A DNA stretch of 64,000 nt from Bacteroidota bacterium (GCA_023480735.1 JAMCXB010000017.1:23880-87879), one strand, 5' to 3'. Numbered from the stretch's first letter, positions 1 to 9,308 are shown. The notes: generated by a model not told the origin, from the sequence alone. Numbers and translations: made by a program.

Positions 1-655
1 GTATGAAACTAAGTACGGTGGTCCATGAAAAGAGAACCGCGGCGTAGTTTGTGCCGCCTTCCGCTGCCGCTCCTCCAAGTGCAGAAACCGTTCCTCCAAG
101 AAAGGTCCACGAACCGAGCCACAGCAGCACCGTACCGAATATTCCTGCGCGCCGACGCGTCTGGTGAGCAGATACTTCCATTGAGTGAATGTCTATAGAG
201 CTCGCGGGATCGATTTCTTCTCTCTGAGAGTCGCTCAGCTTCCTGTAAGATTCAATGAATCCTTCCAGACGAAAGCTGTACCTGTAAGCCAGCAGGAAGC
301 CAAAACCGACGATGAATAGAATCGTAGAGGCCGCTATATAGTTTGTCACAGTGGCGTTTGTGTCGAACAGCAACTGTGCGTAGATCAATAGTACAGTCAC
401 TATCGGCAAGATCCCCAACGCGGCGAATGCCCCCTTTCCGGGGATCGCTATATCGATGAGGTCTCTCGAAAACCTGTGGTAGAGAGCATTGCCGCGCTTA
501 CGGCCTGCACGATTGAAATAGAGTGACAACGTCGCCCCGACGGCTGCTATGCTCACATAGGTGACCATCATCGTCGATACAAAGGCCAGCAAGTAGTACA
601 GAAGCGTGAGGCGTTCGCCGGATTCAGGAATTACAAGATTGTTGAGAAAATGCAT
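1..655 (-). CDS. Unknown multi-pass membrane protein (partial, runs off window)
   Basis: The frame opens at an ATG at 655 and runs leftward off the window, so only about 218 N-terminal residues are seen. At least four hydrophobic segments are visible (roughly residues 18-45, 80-105, 110-135 and 175-195). A charged loop (SDSQREEIDPASS) separates the last two. No heme-binding CxxCH or other known motif lies in the visible part. It starts 4 nt after the ctaB stop and is the last visible gene of the cytochrome oxidase operon, so a role in respiration or oxidase assembly is plausible by context only. I do not recognise the family. A heme A synthase (CtaA) would be expected in such a cluster, but I see nothing in this fragment that supports that call. 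Confidence 0.7.
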   Translation of the reverse strand, partial: MHFLNNLVIPESGERLTLLYYLLAFVSTMMVTYVSIAAVGATLSLYFNRAGRKRGNALYHRFSRDLIDIAIPGKGAFAALGILPIVTVLLIYAQLLFDTNATVTNYIAASTILFIVGFGFLLAYRYSFRLEGFIESYRKLSDSQREEIDPASSIDIHSMEVSAHQTRRRAGIFGTVLLWLGSWTFLGGTVSALGGAAAEGGTNYAAVLFSWTTVLSFI

Positions 656-659
656 CGTG

Positions 660-1661
660 CTAGAACCTCCATGGTGAAATCAGGTTGAGAAGAGCGGCGA
701 CCAGTATGACAACGGTAACCGCAAGAACGTAAATGTTGATCCTCATGAATGCGTGCTTGTATACCTTTTTGTTGCCGTAATGTCTGACTATACCTAACGT
801 GCCTGCAATCAGCCAGACTCCGAGCGCGGTGACAATTCCACCCGCAACAACTCCCTGGACAACACCGGTCGTCAGGAAGAATGCGGAGATAATAACGAGC
901 CCGACTGTCCAGAGATAGGTGGATATGGCAAATGTCTTCTCAGACATGTGCTTCTTAAGTGTCGGGAATCCAGCCCGCTCATAATCTGACGCGTAAATGT
1001 CCATCAGCAGCCAGAAGTGCGGAATCTGCCAAACGAAAAAGTAAACAGAGAGTACGATTAATTTAGGATCCATGAGGCTGCCGCCCGCCGCAGCCCAGCC
1101 TGCCATGATGGGAAGTGAACCGACTAACGATCCAGGGATAACGGCAAAAGCAGTTTTCTTCTTAAGGGGAGTGTATATCCCATTGTACCACAACAGCGCA
1201 AGAAGTGCGAGGACAAGTGCGGCAGGAGTCCCCCACGCATAAGTTATCATGGAGCCGACAACAGTCAGGCTAATCAGTATCAACAATGCTGACCGCGCGC
1301 TCACAGTGCCTAAAGGTAGAGGTCGATGCATGGTACGATGCATGAGGGCGTCAGTGAAACGTTCCTGATATTGGTTTAAAACAGCAGAGCCGCATGCGAT
1401 AAGGAAGATTCCCGTCGTTGCCATAATCATTCTTAAAGAGATGTCTCTGGCTGCGAGAACGTAACCGAATAATGCAGACATGCCGACGAAGAAAGTGATC
1501 TTTATCTTAATGAGTTCCAGGAAGGCATTGGCCTGTTCCCTGACCTGCTCAACGCGACCCGACCCGGGCAAATGCAGCGCGGCGGAACCTTCCCTGCCAA
1601 TCCCGGTCATCGGCAGACCTTCGTGCAAGTTCAGGGACGGTTTTCTCTTAACGCCATTCAT
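660..1661 (-). CDS. ctaB: Heme O synthase (protoheme IX farnesyltransferase)
   Basis: This membrane UbiA-family prenyltransferase adds a farnesyl group to heme b to make heme O, the precursor of heme A for the neighbouring oxidase. The polyprenyl-diphosphate site appears as NQYQERFTDALMHRT followed by RPLPLG, and about eight hydrophobic helices follow. A longer frame opens at 1748, but that start would overlap coxB by 71 nt. I chose the ATG at 1661 because GAAGGA lies 6 nt upstream and it falls just beyond the coxB stop; this gives 333 residues, slightly long for the family because of a polar N-terminal extension of about 45 residues. Seventh gene of the oxidase operon. Confidence 0.95.
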   Translation of the reverse strand: MNGVKRKPSLNLHEGLPMTGIGREGSAALHLPGSGRVEQVREQANAFLELIKIKITFFVGMSALFGYVLAARDISLRMIMATTGIFLIACGSAVLNQYQERFTDALMHRTMHRPLPLGTVSARSALLILISLTVVGSMITYAWGTPAALVLALLALLWYNGIYTPLKKKTAFAVIPGSLVGSLPIMAGWAAAGGSLMDPKLIVLSVYFFVWQIPHFWLLMDIYASDYERAGFPTLKKHMSEKTFAISTYLWTVGLVIISAFFLTTGVVQGVVAGGIVTALGVWLIAGTLGIVRHYGNKKVYKHAFMRINIYVLAVTVVILVAALLNLISPWRF

Positions 1662-1677
1662 ATTTCCTTCTTTCGAT

Positions 1678-2331
1678 TCAGTAATAAATTGCCTTCGTTG
1701 ACACCGCCAGTGGGTCGGCGGTACTGCTGGAATTGATCCATGAATCAAACGTACTGTCGGGCAAGATGATCATCTTCGTCTTCATCAATGCATGATCCAA
1801 GCCACAATATTGTGTGCAGACGATGTCGTATACTCCGAGCTTCTCGGGATACAAGACCATGTGCCTCCACCGGTCAGGCAGCGCATCCTGTTTCTCTCTG
1901 AAAGCGGGTATATAAAAGCTGTGAATGACATCCATGGATGTTATTAGAAAATCTATCGGCTTTCCCTCCGGCACGTAGAGGGTATCCGTGCGTTTACCGT
2001 TCGTGTACTCGAACGAATAACTCCACTGTCGGGCAAAGACCCTTACCGGCATAGCGCCCTTGGGTACGTCTCGAATTTGCAGGTAGGCTACCCAGCCAAC
2101 GTAGAACATTGCAAGCACGAGAACCGTCGGGATTACCGTCCATATGATCTCCAACGGGACGCTTCCAGGGATACTGGTCGCCCGGGAATGCTTGGTATGA
2201 TTATACTTGAAAACAAAAACCAGCATGACGACTATGACGATGAGGAACAGAATAATATCTGCGATTACCATGAACCGCATTACATCGTCTACGGCACGGG
2301 CATGATTCAGTGCGTATGGCAACAATCTCAT
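1678..2331 (-). CDS. coxB: Cytochrome c oxidase subunit II
   Basis: This subunit carries the binuclear CuA centre that receives electrons from cytochrome c. Two N-terminal membrane helices are visible (about residues 18-42 and 60-85). A cupredoxin domain follows with the ligands His (HSFYIP), Cys-x3-Cys (CTQYC), His and Met (GLDHALM), all intact. The protein is 217 residues and stops soon after the CuA site, so it lacks the fused C-terminal cytochrome c domain usual in caa3 oxidases; a separate cytochrome c gene heads the operon at 5840-6466. Gene order is unusual: coxB follows coxD instead of preceding coxA. Confidence 0.96.
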   Translation of the reverse strand: MRLLPYALNHARAVDDVMRFMVIADIILFLIVIVVMLVFVFKYNHTKHSRATSIPGSVPLEIIWTVIPTVLVLAMFYVGWVAYLQIRDVPKGAMPVRVFARQWSYSFEYTNGKRTDTLYVPEGKPIDFLITSMDVIHSFYIPAFREKQDALPDRWRHMVLYPEKLGVYDIVCTQYCGLDHALMKTKMIILPDSTFDSWINSSSTADPLAVSTKAIYY

Positions 2332-2341
2332 TTCTTAAACC

Positions 2342-2644
2342 TCATCTTCTGAAGTAAACATCCGCAAAAGTGAGAAGGAATATCACCGTGAGAGTCCCTC
2401 CCGCTATCGCAATGAAAATTTTGAAGATTTTATCATCATATTTTACTCGCATAAATACATTCACCACCAGTGATGACTTGACCACCGCTATGAGGAGAGC
2501 GATGACAAGAGTGAAAGCGGCGAGATCGATTCCCGCAACAACAGCGGTAATCGCGGTAAGAGACATAAGAGCCAGCCAAATCAGTACGTAGATTCCATAG
2601 CTGGTTGGAGCTTCGTGATGTCCTGACGTGATGGTTTTTGACAT
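2342..2644 (-). CDS. coxD: Cytochrome c oxidase subunit IV (prokaryotic type)
   Basis: A small membrane protein of 100 residues with three predicted helices and the pattern AVVKSSLVVNVFMRVKYDD, which is typical of the prokaryotic COX4/CtaF family. It is thought to stabilise the oxidase complex and has no cofactor. It lies 10 nt downstream of coxC and 10 nt upstream of coxB. The N-terminus (TSGHHEAPTSYGIY) is soluble and histidine-rich, as in other members. Confidence 0.9.
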   Translation of the reverse strand: MSKTITSGHHEAPTSYGIYVLIWLALMSLTAITAVVAGIDLAAFTLVIALLIAVVKSSLVVNVFMRVKYDDKIFKIFIAIAGGTLTVIFLLTFADVYFRR

Positions 2645-2654
2645 GCTTTCTCCC

Positions 2655-3299
2655 TCAATTAACCAGGTAAAATAGTGGGAACAAAAATATCCATACTATA
2701 TCAATTAGGTGCCAGTACAAGCCGGCGGCTTCCAGCCTGACCGGATCGTCCTGGGTGATTTTTCCTCTGATGATGAATATCAACATCGTTATCAATATTC
2801 CGCACCCGACAAGGACGTGTAGTCCGTGCAGGCCCGTCATCAGATAATACATTGCAAAGAAGAGCTCGAAACCGCGCGGATGTTGAAGCAGCTTTGGGGA
2901 TCCCGGGTATATTCCGTCCGCGATTTCTGTGGACCATTCGGCATACTTTATCACTAGAAAGCCCAAACCTAGTACTATAGTGGAGGATAGAAACGTAACA
3001 GACAGCCACTTCTTGCCTCGCTCTATAGCCGCGATCGAAAGCGCCATGGTCAAACTGCTGGTGAGCAGAACCATCGTGTTTACGGTGCCGAACATGGTAT
3101 GCGTTTCCATGCCAGCCTGATGAAACTCCTTAGTGTAATAGTAACGGTAGACCGAATAAAGCAGGAACATTCCGCTGAATAGGAGAAGCTCCGTCATCAG
3201 GAACAGCCACATCCCCATCTTCACTCCTTGCGTGTCTTTCTTGTGGGCCGGTGCGTGTTCCGCGGCTTGACGAGCTTCAGGTATGGTTATATCGCTCAC
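2655..3299 (-). CDS. coxC: Cytochrome c oxidase subunit III
   Basis: An integral membrane subunit of the heme-copper oxidase, 214 residues, with five predicted helices. The conserved GLHGLHVLVG and YWHLIDIVWIFLFPLFYL segments are visible near the C-terminus. The start is a GTG whose GTGA overlaps the coxA stop, indicating translational coupling. The 214-residue length with five helices fits the short bacterial form, which lacks the first two helices of the mitochondrial type. Confidence 0.95.
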   Translation of the reverse strand: MSDITIPEARQAAEHAPAHKKDTQGVKMGMWLFLMTELLLFSGMFLLYSVYRYYYTKEFHQAGMETHTMFGTVNTMVLLTSSLTMALSIAAIERGKKWLSVTFLSSTIVLGLGFLVIKYAEWSTEIADGIYPGSPKLLQHPRGFELFFAMYYLMTGLHGLHVLVGCGILITMLIFIIRGKITQDDPVRLEAAGLYWHLIDIVWIFLFPLFYLVN

Positions 3300-4933
3300 T
3301 TTGTCAATGCCTCCTCATGATAATATGGTTCTTGCGTAACTACAGGTTCGGTTTCAAAATTTTCATGCGGTGGAGGCGACGGGGTGCTCCATTCCAAAGT
3401 GGTGCCTCCCCACGGGTTATTCCCTACGCGCGGTCCTTTCATCGAGCCGTGAATGAGATTTACAAACATTACTATCAGTCCTGCGACCAGTATCCACGAT
3501 CCCACGACTGATATTCTCTGCATGGTTTCAAACTGCGGAAGATATGTAAAATACCTCCTGGGCATTCCTTCGTATCCCATTACGAACATCGGGAAGTACA
3601 AAAGATTAAATCCCATGAACATATCCACGAGCGCCCAACTTGCAATCTTCTTGTTGTACATTCTTCCGAACATCTTTGGCAGCCAGTAATGGAGAGCTCC
3701 AAAGAATATGAAGACGCCGCCGCCGAATATTATGTAATGGAAATGCGCAACCACAAAGTACGTCGCAGTTAGGTGCACGTCTGTCGCAAGTGAACCGAGC
3801 ACGAGTCCGCTCAGGCCGCCGATACAGAAGAGGACCATAAAAGCCATCACGTAAAGGAAGGGCGGCTGTGGGTCTATGGACCCCTTGTACATTGATGCGA
3901 CCCAGTTAAAGACCTTTATGCCGCTTGGAATCGCCACTAAAAAAGTGAGAAACGAGAAGATGAAATCCGCCTGCTGGGACATCCCTGCCACAAACATGTG
4001 ATGACCCCAGACCAGATAGCCGATGAAGGCAATCGCCAGGCTGGACATCGCAATTGCTTTGTATCCGAAGATTGTCCTGTGAGTGAAAGTCGCGATTATT
4101 TCCGAGACTATACCCATCGGCGGGAGTATCATTATGTAAACCGCCGGATGCGAATAAATCCAGAACAAGTGTTGATATAGGACCGGGTCGCCTCCTGCAG
4201 CAGCGCTGAAAATACCCAGGCCGAATACTCGTGAGATAACGATCAAAAGCAGTGTGATTGCAAGAACAGGGGTAGCAATTATCTGAACCCAAGCAGTCGC
4301 ATAGAGGGCCCAGACAAACAACGGCATCTTAAACCATGTCATCCCGGGGGCCCTCAACCTGTGTATCGTGGTCAAGAAATTAAGCCCCGTGAGAATCGAC
4401 GAGAAACCCACGATGAAAACACCGAAGACCGCAATTGTAACTCCGGTTGTGGTCCTAAGACTATAAGGGACATAAAAAGTCCAACCCGTGTCGGGCAGAC
4501 CCCTCCAAAACAGCGCCGTCAGGATCACTATCGATCCAATTACGTAAAGATACCACGACAGCAGGTTCAGTCTGGGAAAGGCGACATCCTTCGCTCCGAT
4601 CTGGATCGGCAGAAAGAAATTTCCGAGCGTTACCGGGATTCCCGGAATAACGAAAAGGAAAATCATGACCACACCGTGAAGCGTGAACAGAGCGTTGTAA
4701 GCCTGCGGACTGAAGAGTTTGCCACCGGGTGACAGCATCTCAAGACGCAGAAGAATGCCCAGTATCACTCCCACCGAGAAGAAGCTGAAGAGTGCAATGA
4801 GGTACAGTATCCCGATACGTTTGTGATCCGTGGAAAATATCCAGGCGGTAATTCCCTTCCGCCCGTTAAGATTTTCAAGGTAACTCCCCTCAACAACGGA
4901 TTCTTCTTGAGGGGGGATTGCTAATTCAGCCAT
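3296..4933 (-). CDS. coxA: Cytochrome c oxidase subunit I (A2-type heme-copper oxidase)
   Basis: Catalytic subunit of an aa3/caa3-type oxygen reductase with twelve helices, 545 residues. Visible ligands are the low-spin heme His in FTLHGVVMIF, the CuB His and cross-linked Tyr in YSHPAVY, the CuB His pair in WGHHMF, and the heme a3/heme a His pair in VVAHFHY. The position that holds a proton-channel Glu in A1 enzymes (HPEVY context) is replaced here by the YS pair, which by established classification marks A2-type oxidases such as those of Rhodothermus and Thermus. The start has a strong GGAGG 12 nt upstream and lies 3 nt after the SCO gene. Confidence 0.97.
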   Translation of the reverse strand: MAELAIPPQEESVVEGSYLENLNGRKGITAWIFSTDHKRIGILYLIALFSFFSVGVILGILLRLEMLSPGGKLFSPQAYNALFTLHGVVMIFLFVIPGIPVTLGNFFLPIQIGAKDVAFPRLNLLSWYLYVIGSIVILTALFWRGLPDTGWTFYVPYSLRTTTGVTIAVFGVFIVGFSSILTGLNFLTTIHRLRAPGMTWFKMPLFVWALYATAWVQIIATPVLAITLLLIVISRVFGLGIFSAAAGGDPVLYQHLFWIYSHPAVYIMILPPMGIVSEIIATFTHRTIFGYKAIAMSSLAIAFIGYLVWGHHMFVAGMSQQADFIFSFLTFLVAIPSGIKVFNWVASMYKGSIDPQPPFLYVMAFMVLFCIGGLSGLVLGSLATDVHLTATYFVVAHFHYIIFGGGVFIFFGALHYWLPKMFGRMYNKKIASWALVDMFMGFNLLYFPMFVMGYEGMPRRYFTYLPQFETMQRISVVGSWILVAGLIVMFVNLIHGSMKGPRVGNNPWGGTTLEWSTPSPPPHENFETEPVVTQEPYYHEEALTK

Positions 4934-4936
4934 GTT

Positions 4937-5764
4937 TCAGTTTCCTCCTCCATTGGCATTTACCCTCTTGAGTTTCTTTGTCCACCACAGGAAAATCAGA
5001 ATTGCTATGATGAACACTGTGGTTCCCCATCCGACGACTTGAATCGCATCAAATGAGTAGCCCGTTCCGGCGGCATTGTAACTGAAACAGGTTTTCAGAA
5101 CCTGGCCGATGATAGGTGCGAAGGCGTTTTGCTTTGCTTCCAGTATTGCCATCTGAAAATCGATGGCCTCGAACGTCGTTCCGTACATATACCTCGCTAT
5201 CTTGCCGTTCTTACTGACAAAAATGAGCGCCGTCGGATGAGTGAACATGTTAGTCTTGTTGCGAATGTAATAGAACCCCAACGCGTCTGTCAATTTGTGA
5301 ATAGTAACGCTATCTCCTGTCAGGAATCTCCATGCTTTGGGTGGAAAAGGCCTGTTTATCATTCCCCAGTACTGTTCCTTTTTCTCAAGAGCGCGCGCAG
5401 GAGTGTCGTTGGGATCAAAACTGATGGTAGCGACATTGAAGTCCTTGCCGGGCGTTTCCTTGACCTTCTCGAGCACCTCCTGGAGTCCCCCAAAGACCTG
5501 GTCGCAAATTCCGGGACAAGTATAATAAGCCATATCTATAATGAGCGGTTTGCCGTCTGATATCTGCGCCAGTGTTACCGGCTTCCCGTTCTCATCCTTG
5601 AATGTGAGATTCATCGGGATGGTTTGTCCCAAATGTTGAACAATTCCAACGTTGGGATGTGACGCGTCGGCTGCCATTGCGGATTGGGGGACAGTGCAGC
5701 TGACTGAGGCTAAGGCAACTCCGCTCAGCGCCAAAGCCAACAATCGGTTTACAGAGTTCTTCAT
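4937..5764 (-). CDS. SCO1/SenC-family copper chaperone with C-terminal membrane helix
   Basis: An exported thioredoxin-fold protein that delivers copper to, or reduces, the CuA site of cytochrome oxidase subunit II. A signal peptide covers residues 1-31, the metal-binding Cys-x3-Cys is in YYTCPGICDQ, and the distal His is in FTHPTAL. It has 275 residues. A single membrane helix near the C-terminus (about 245-265) anchors the domain on the periplasmic side, which is longer than the simple SCO form. The AGGGG ribosome site precedes the ATG. It sits between the cytochrome c and coxA genes. Confidence 0.93.
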   Translation of the reverse strand: MKNSVNRLLALALSGVALASVSCTVPQSAMAADASHPNVGIVQHLGQTIPMNLTFKDENGKPVTLAQISDGKPLIIDMAYYTCPGICDQVFGGLQEVLEKVKETPGKDFNVATISFDPNDTPARALEKKEQYWGMINRPFPPKAWRFLTGDSVTIHKLTDALGFYYIRNKTNMFTHPTALIFVSKNGKIARYMYGTTFEAIDFQMAILEAKQNAFAPIIGQVLKTCFSYNAAGTGYSFDAIQVVGWGTTVFIIAILIFLWWTKKLKRVNANGGGN

Positions 5765-5839
5765 TTCTAACCCCTGATATCTTCTTGATCGTGGAAAATG
5801 TCTGTACTCATATAAAAAATGTTCATGTCATGATATAAA

Positions 5840-6466
5840 TCAATTGTTGTCCTGTGTGACCGTACCCATGGAGGAGAGCACTCCCTTCGGAAGCATTTTG
5901 GCAAGAGCGTTCAGATCCTGCTCTGTCTCTTTCGGGAAGACACCGAAAGTCCTGACGTAGCTTATGAGTGCCAGCCTGTCACCGACCGAAATACTGTTGA
6001 ACGGTGGCATTGCGCTTCCCGTTATTCCATCCGTCAGTGTCTTAAACATGCCCGACATCAGTCGGCCATTTACCCATCCCTTGTCGGAGTGGAAATCCCT
6101 GGGCTTAGGGTTTAATGTAGCCGCAGCAGGACCATTTCCATCACCTGCAGCCCCATGGCACGCTACGCAGTCGGTCATATAGAGATTCTTCCCCTTCTCG
6201 ATCATGGGCTTGGCTGGATCGAGGAGAACTGCCAGCGGGCTTGAAGTGCTTGTGGTTTGGGTGGTTGCGACAGCCTGTTTTGCTGGTGCCGGCGGCGGCG
6301 CAGCAACAGAAGGTCCCTGACGTTGTTGATTATGCCTGCTATAGAGGACGAAAACTCCCGCAACGACGGCGGCAAAATACAGGTAGTAAAGAAGACGCCA
6401 CCATGACTTCCTTACAAAAAATGAAGTGTTTCTTTGCGGATTGCTCTTCTCTGATTGTCCTTCCAT
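5840..6466 (-). CDS. Membrane-anchored monoheme cytochrome c
   Basis: Probable electron donor to the adjacent oxidase. An N-terminal membrane anchor (about residues 25-45) and a low-complexity Pro/Ala/Thr linker precede a class I cytochrome c domain with one heme site, CVACH, and a likely axial Met in GSAMPPF. The frame can be read from a TTG at 6469, but I prefer the ATG at 6466 because AGGAAGG lies 6 nt upstream. First gene of the oxidase operon. Since CoxB here lacks a fused cytochrome domain, this separate protein may play that part (inference). Confidence 0.92.
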   Translation of the reverse strand: MEGQSEKSNPQRNTSFFVRKSWWRLLYYLYFAAVVAGVFVLYSRHNQQRQGPSVAAPPPAPAKQAVATTQTTSTSSPLAVLLDPAKPMIEKGKNLYMTDCVACHGAAGDGNGPAAATLNPKPRDFHSDKGWVNGRLMSGMFKTLTDGITGSAMPPFNSISVGDRLALISYVRTFGVFPKETEQDLNALAKMLPKGVLSSMGTVTQDNN

Positions 6467-7229
6467 CAATTGCCTTCCTAGTTTTTAGAGATACTGAAAG
6501 AGAGGTCATCTCAACTTCGGATGACCGGCTTCTTTGAGGTTTTCTCGAGAATCTCTATGTATAAAAGGACGAAAGTTGAACGCGTCTAACGCCCACAGAA
6601 AACTATCTGGCAACTGTGAAGTCAACATCTTACCGCTCGAATCACAAACCCGTCGATGTGAAACAGGAGATGCAGGACAATCCAACCTTGAATTAATCTG
6701 ACAGGCGTGCGATAGTCGGAGAGCCCCCTTCCCCGCGGACCGGAAGAAATAAATGGAGTTATCGCATGCCGTCAGAGCCGAATTCGGAATTGGAGACTGC
6801 AGTGAAATCACTGCCAAGCTCCTCTGCACCAGTCAACCTTGTTCCGCAGCCTCAACATACACCCTGTCACGAAAGACAAATCAACAATTACAAAAACTTT
6901 TCTCAACAAAAGCAATTTAATCCTAGAAGTCATCGGGACGGTCCCATCGAAGCGGAGTTCTGGGGGAAATACCGTTTGCGGAAACACAAGAGCTACCGCC
7001 TCTTAATGAGACAAGATAGCCTGCTTCGGCCCTCACATTTTCAGGCGAAGCAGAACAAACAGTACCCAGGGTCAAGATTTCTCCTTGTGAGTTTTCTGCC
7101 GGGTTCCTTCTGGGGGCGTAACCAAAACGCCTATCGTCGCTCTACGAAATCCTTGCTTACGTAGCTTCCTGCGGAACCTCGTCCAAAAGTCTGAAATCAT
7201 AAGTCACCTTTTTCAATGCAAAATCCCCG
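6467..7229. other. Gene-free stretch of about 760 bp
   Basis: No convincing gene lies here. Open frames on both strands (6506-6829 minus, 6766-7164 plus) are of mixed composition, lack ribosome sites and resemble no family I know. No tRNA, RNase P, tmRNA or SRP signature was found. The right side probably holds the promoter of the cytochrome oxidase operon, but no clear promoter boxes could be picked out. Confidence 0.5.
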
Positions 7230-7257
7230 AAAAAGTTCCTCAAAAAAAGAACTTTTT
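7230..7257 (-). terminator. AT-rich hairpin after the biotin carrier gene
   Basis: A perfect 9-bp inverted repeat (AAAAAGTTC at 7230-7238 and GAACTTTTT at 7249-7257) with a 10-nt A-rich loop directly abuts the stop of the minus-strand carrier gene. The stem is weak (two GC pairs) and T runs lie in the loop and arm, so termination is plausible but not certain. Confidence 0.45.
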
Positions 7258-7745
7258 TACTGCAGTCTGAAGATGACTTGATCTTTTTCGACTATATCCC
7301 CGCTTTTTACCAGCACTTCAATTACTTCCGCGTCTTGCGCTATCCGTATCTCATTTTCCATCTTCATGGCTTCAAGAATCGCCAAAGTTGATCCGCGCCT
7401 TACCGTATCCCCCCTATTTACAAGGACTTTCACGACCAACCCTGGCATTGGAGCCTTTATTTCCGAATGCGAGTGACTGGAAGACTGTTCAGATTGAAAT
7501 CCTTTTAGCAGCAAATCCCGATCACTTAATATTCTGACGCTCATCTTACCCCGCGCCGAAGGGATCATTATGCCCTCGGAAGTCTCCGAATAAATTATCT
7601 CCCTTATCTCATCTCTAACACGCACTAACAGACGTCCGGCTCCCGCCTCCAGGATTTCAAAAGCGAGTTCGCCCCCGCCAAAGGATATAATTCCGTTTTC
7701 AGTACTGAATCTGACGAGCTCATTGCCAACCTCGATTGCCGGCAT
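7257..7745 (-). CDS. Biotin carboxyl carrier domain protein
   Basis: Carries the biotin that is carboxylated by the upstream biotin carboxylase. The C-terminal biotinyl domain holds the attachment Lys in EAMKMEN. The N-terminal half (about 85 residues) resembles the extra domain seen in acyl-CoA carboxylase carriers. The frame could open at 7772, but the ATG at 7745 overlaps the upstream TGA as TGATG and is preceded by GGGGAGG, so I chose it (162 residues). No carboxyltransferase subunit lies nearby, so the acyl-CoA substrate (acetyl, propionyl or methylcrotonyl) cannot be decided. Confidence 0.9.
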   Translation of the reverse strand: MPAIEVGNELVRFSTENGIISFGGGELAFEILEAGAGRLLVRVRDEIREIIYSETSEGIMIPSARGKMSVRILSDRDLLLKGFQSEQSSSHSHSEIKAPMPGLVVKVLVNRGDTVRRGSTLAILEAMKMENEIRIAQDAEVIEVLVKSGDIVEKDQVIFRLQ

Positions 7746-9253
7746 CAGCTTTCGAACCTCCCCTTGAGCCACTCTGATGTCTTTAGGACCGGAACATGCC
7801 CGTTCCTGTTAACCATCGCATCACTTCTGAGCCTGAAGGAGGCAGCTATGAGAGCACCTTCTAACTCGCGCGTGGAGAGATTTGAAACGCCTGTCTCGTC
7901 ACTTTTATTCCAGTTCTTCTCCACAAAACTGGTCGAATACTTCCCTTTCCTGAAATCATCACTCTGAAGGACGTACCGGCAGAATGGTATCGTGGTCTTG
8001 ACCCCTGTAATCACATAGTCGTCAAGGGCACGGAGCATTTTTTGTATCGCCAAATCCCTTGTCGAGTCCCACACACTAAGTTTTGCTATCATCGGATCAT
8101 AGTAAACCGAAATCTCGTTGCCGGTTTCAACGCCCGAATCGACACGTACATTGTTCCCGACCGGCTCGCGTATCAATTCAAGCTTCCCGGTGTCGGGTAG
8201 AAAGTTGTTGACCACATCCTCGGCATAAATACGGCACTCGATAGAATGCCCGCGACGGGTCATCCGCTCCTGCGAGAGATCGAGATTTCTTCCTTCCGCT
8301 ATGTTTATCTGTTCGCGGACGATGTCAAACCCGGTTGTCAACTCAGTGATTGGATGCTCAACCTGCAGCCGAGTATTCATCTCAAGGAAATAGTACTTAC
8401 CATCCTCTCCCAGTATAAACTCAACCGTGCCTGCGTTCTGGTAGCCGCACGACTTTGCCGCACTCACTGCAGCTTTGCCCATTTCTTCACGGAGTTCCGC
8501 AGTCAATGCAGCCGAGGGTGTTTCCTCCACAACTTTCTGATGACGGCGCTGAATCGAGCATTCGCGTTCAAACAGATGGACGGTCTTTCCATAGTTGTCC
8601 GCAAGGACTTGGAATTCTATATGACGGGGATTAATGATGTACTTTTCTATGAATACCCGCTTGTCGGCGAAGGAAGAAAGAGCTTCTGATTGTGCACCAC
8701 GCAGGCTGGCTTCAAGCTCTTTTTCTTCATGGACAAGCCGCATCCCTTTTCCTCCGCCGCCCGCGGCCGCCTTGATAAGAATTGGATAGCCAACTTTGTT
8801 CGCAACCTCTTTGGCTTCATGAAATGTGTCGACCGGCTTAGAGATACCGGGAACAACTGGAACCCCCTGGCTGCTTACCGTCTCCCTGGCCTCGGTCTTG
8901 TCACCCATCACTTTGATTGTATCGGCTTTCGGTCCGATGAACACCAACCCGGCCCTTTCTACCTCTCGCGCAAATTCCGAGTTTTCCGATAGAAATCCGT
9001 AGCCCGGATGAATTGCGTCTGCACCGGCTTTCCGGGCATTCCAGATAATCTTTCCGATATCAAGATAGGTTTCGCGGGCTTCCTTTCCGGCGAGCGGGTA
9101 CGCCTCATCCGCATAGCGGGCAAAAGGCATCTTGATATCGACATCGGAATATACCGCAACGGAGATCTTCCCCATCTCTCTTATCGTGCGCATAATTCGG
9201 ACTGCTATCTCACCTCGATTTGCCACCAGGATTTTTCTAATCTGCCTTTTCAT
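7745..9253 (-). CDS. accC: Biotin carboxylase (acyl-CoA carboxylase subunit)
   Basis: An ATP-grasp enzyme that carboxylates biotin with bicarbonate and ATP. Residues 1-120 form the N-terminal domain (KILVANRGEIAVRIMRT), AAGGGGKGMRLV is the ATP-binding glycine loop, and EMNTRLQVEHPITE is the metal/ATP site and catalytic segment. At 502 residues it is about 50 longer than E. coli AccC and has a C-terminal tail (residues 450-502) of a kind seen in propionyl- or methylcrotonyl-CoA carboxylase alpha chains. It is coupled to the downstream carrier by TGATG. The gap to mutS2 upstream is 55 nt. Confidence 0.95.
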   Translation of the reverse strand: MKRQIRKILVANRGEIAVRIMRTIREMGKISVAVYSDVDIKMPFARYADEAYPLAGKEARETYLDIGKIIWNARKAGADAIHPGYGFLSENSEFAREVERAGLVFIGPKADTIKVMGDKTEARETVSSQGVPVVPGISKPVDTFHEAKEVANKVGYPILIKAAAGGGGKGMRLVHEEKELEASLRGAQSEALSSFADKRVFIEKYIINPRHIEFQVLADNYGKTVHLFERECSIQRRHQKVVEETPSAALTAELREEMGKAAVSAAKSCGYQNAGTVEFILGEDGKYYFLEMNTRLQVEHPITELTTGFDIVREQINIAEGRNLDLSQERMTRRGHSIECRIYAEDVVNNFLPDTGKLELIREPVGNNVRVDSGVETGNEISVYYDPMIAKLSVWDSTRDLAIQKMLRALDDYVITGVKTTIPFCRYVLQSDDFRKGKYSTSFVEKNWNKSDETGVSNLSTRELEGALIAASFRLRSDAMVNRNGHVPVLKTSEWLKGRFES

Positions 9254-9282
9254 TTCATCAAGGTCCGCATTTTAGAATCCCC

Positions 9283-9300
9283 GGCGGCTTAGGAACCGCC
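9283..9300 (-). terminator. Short hairpin between mutS2 and accC
   Basis: A 5-bp GC stem (GGCGG at 9283-9287, CCGCC at 9296-9300) with an 8-nt loop sits 9 nt past the mutS2 stop. No U run follows, so it may be an RNA-processing or attenuation structure rather than a true terminator. Confidence 0.25.
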
Positions 9301-9308
9301 AGTGAATT

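Noticed and set aside
6506..7164. Open frames on both strands in the gene-free stretch (108 and 132 codons)
   Set aside because: No ribosome sites, no family resemblance, mixed low-quality composition; treated as non-coding.
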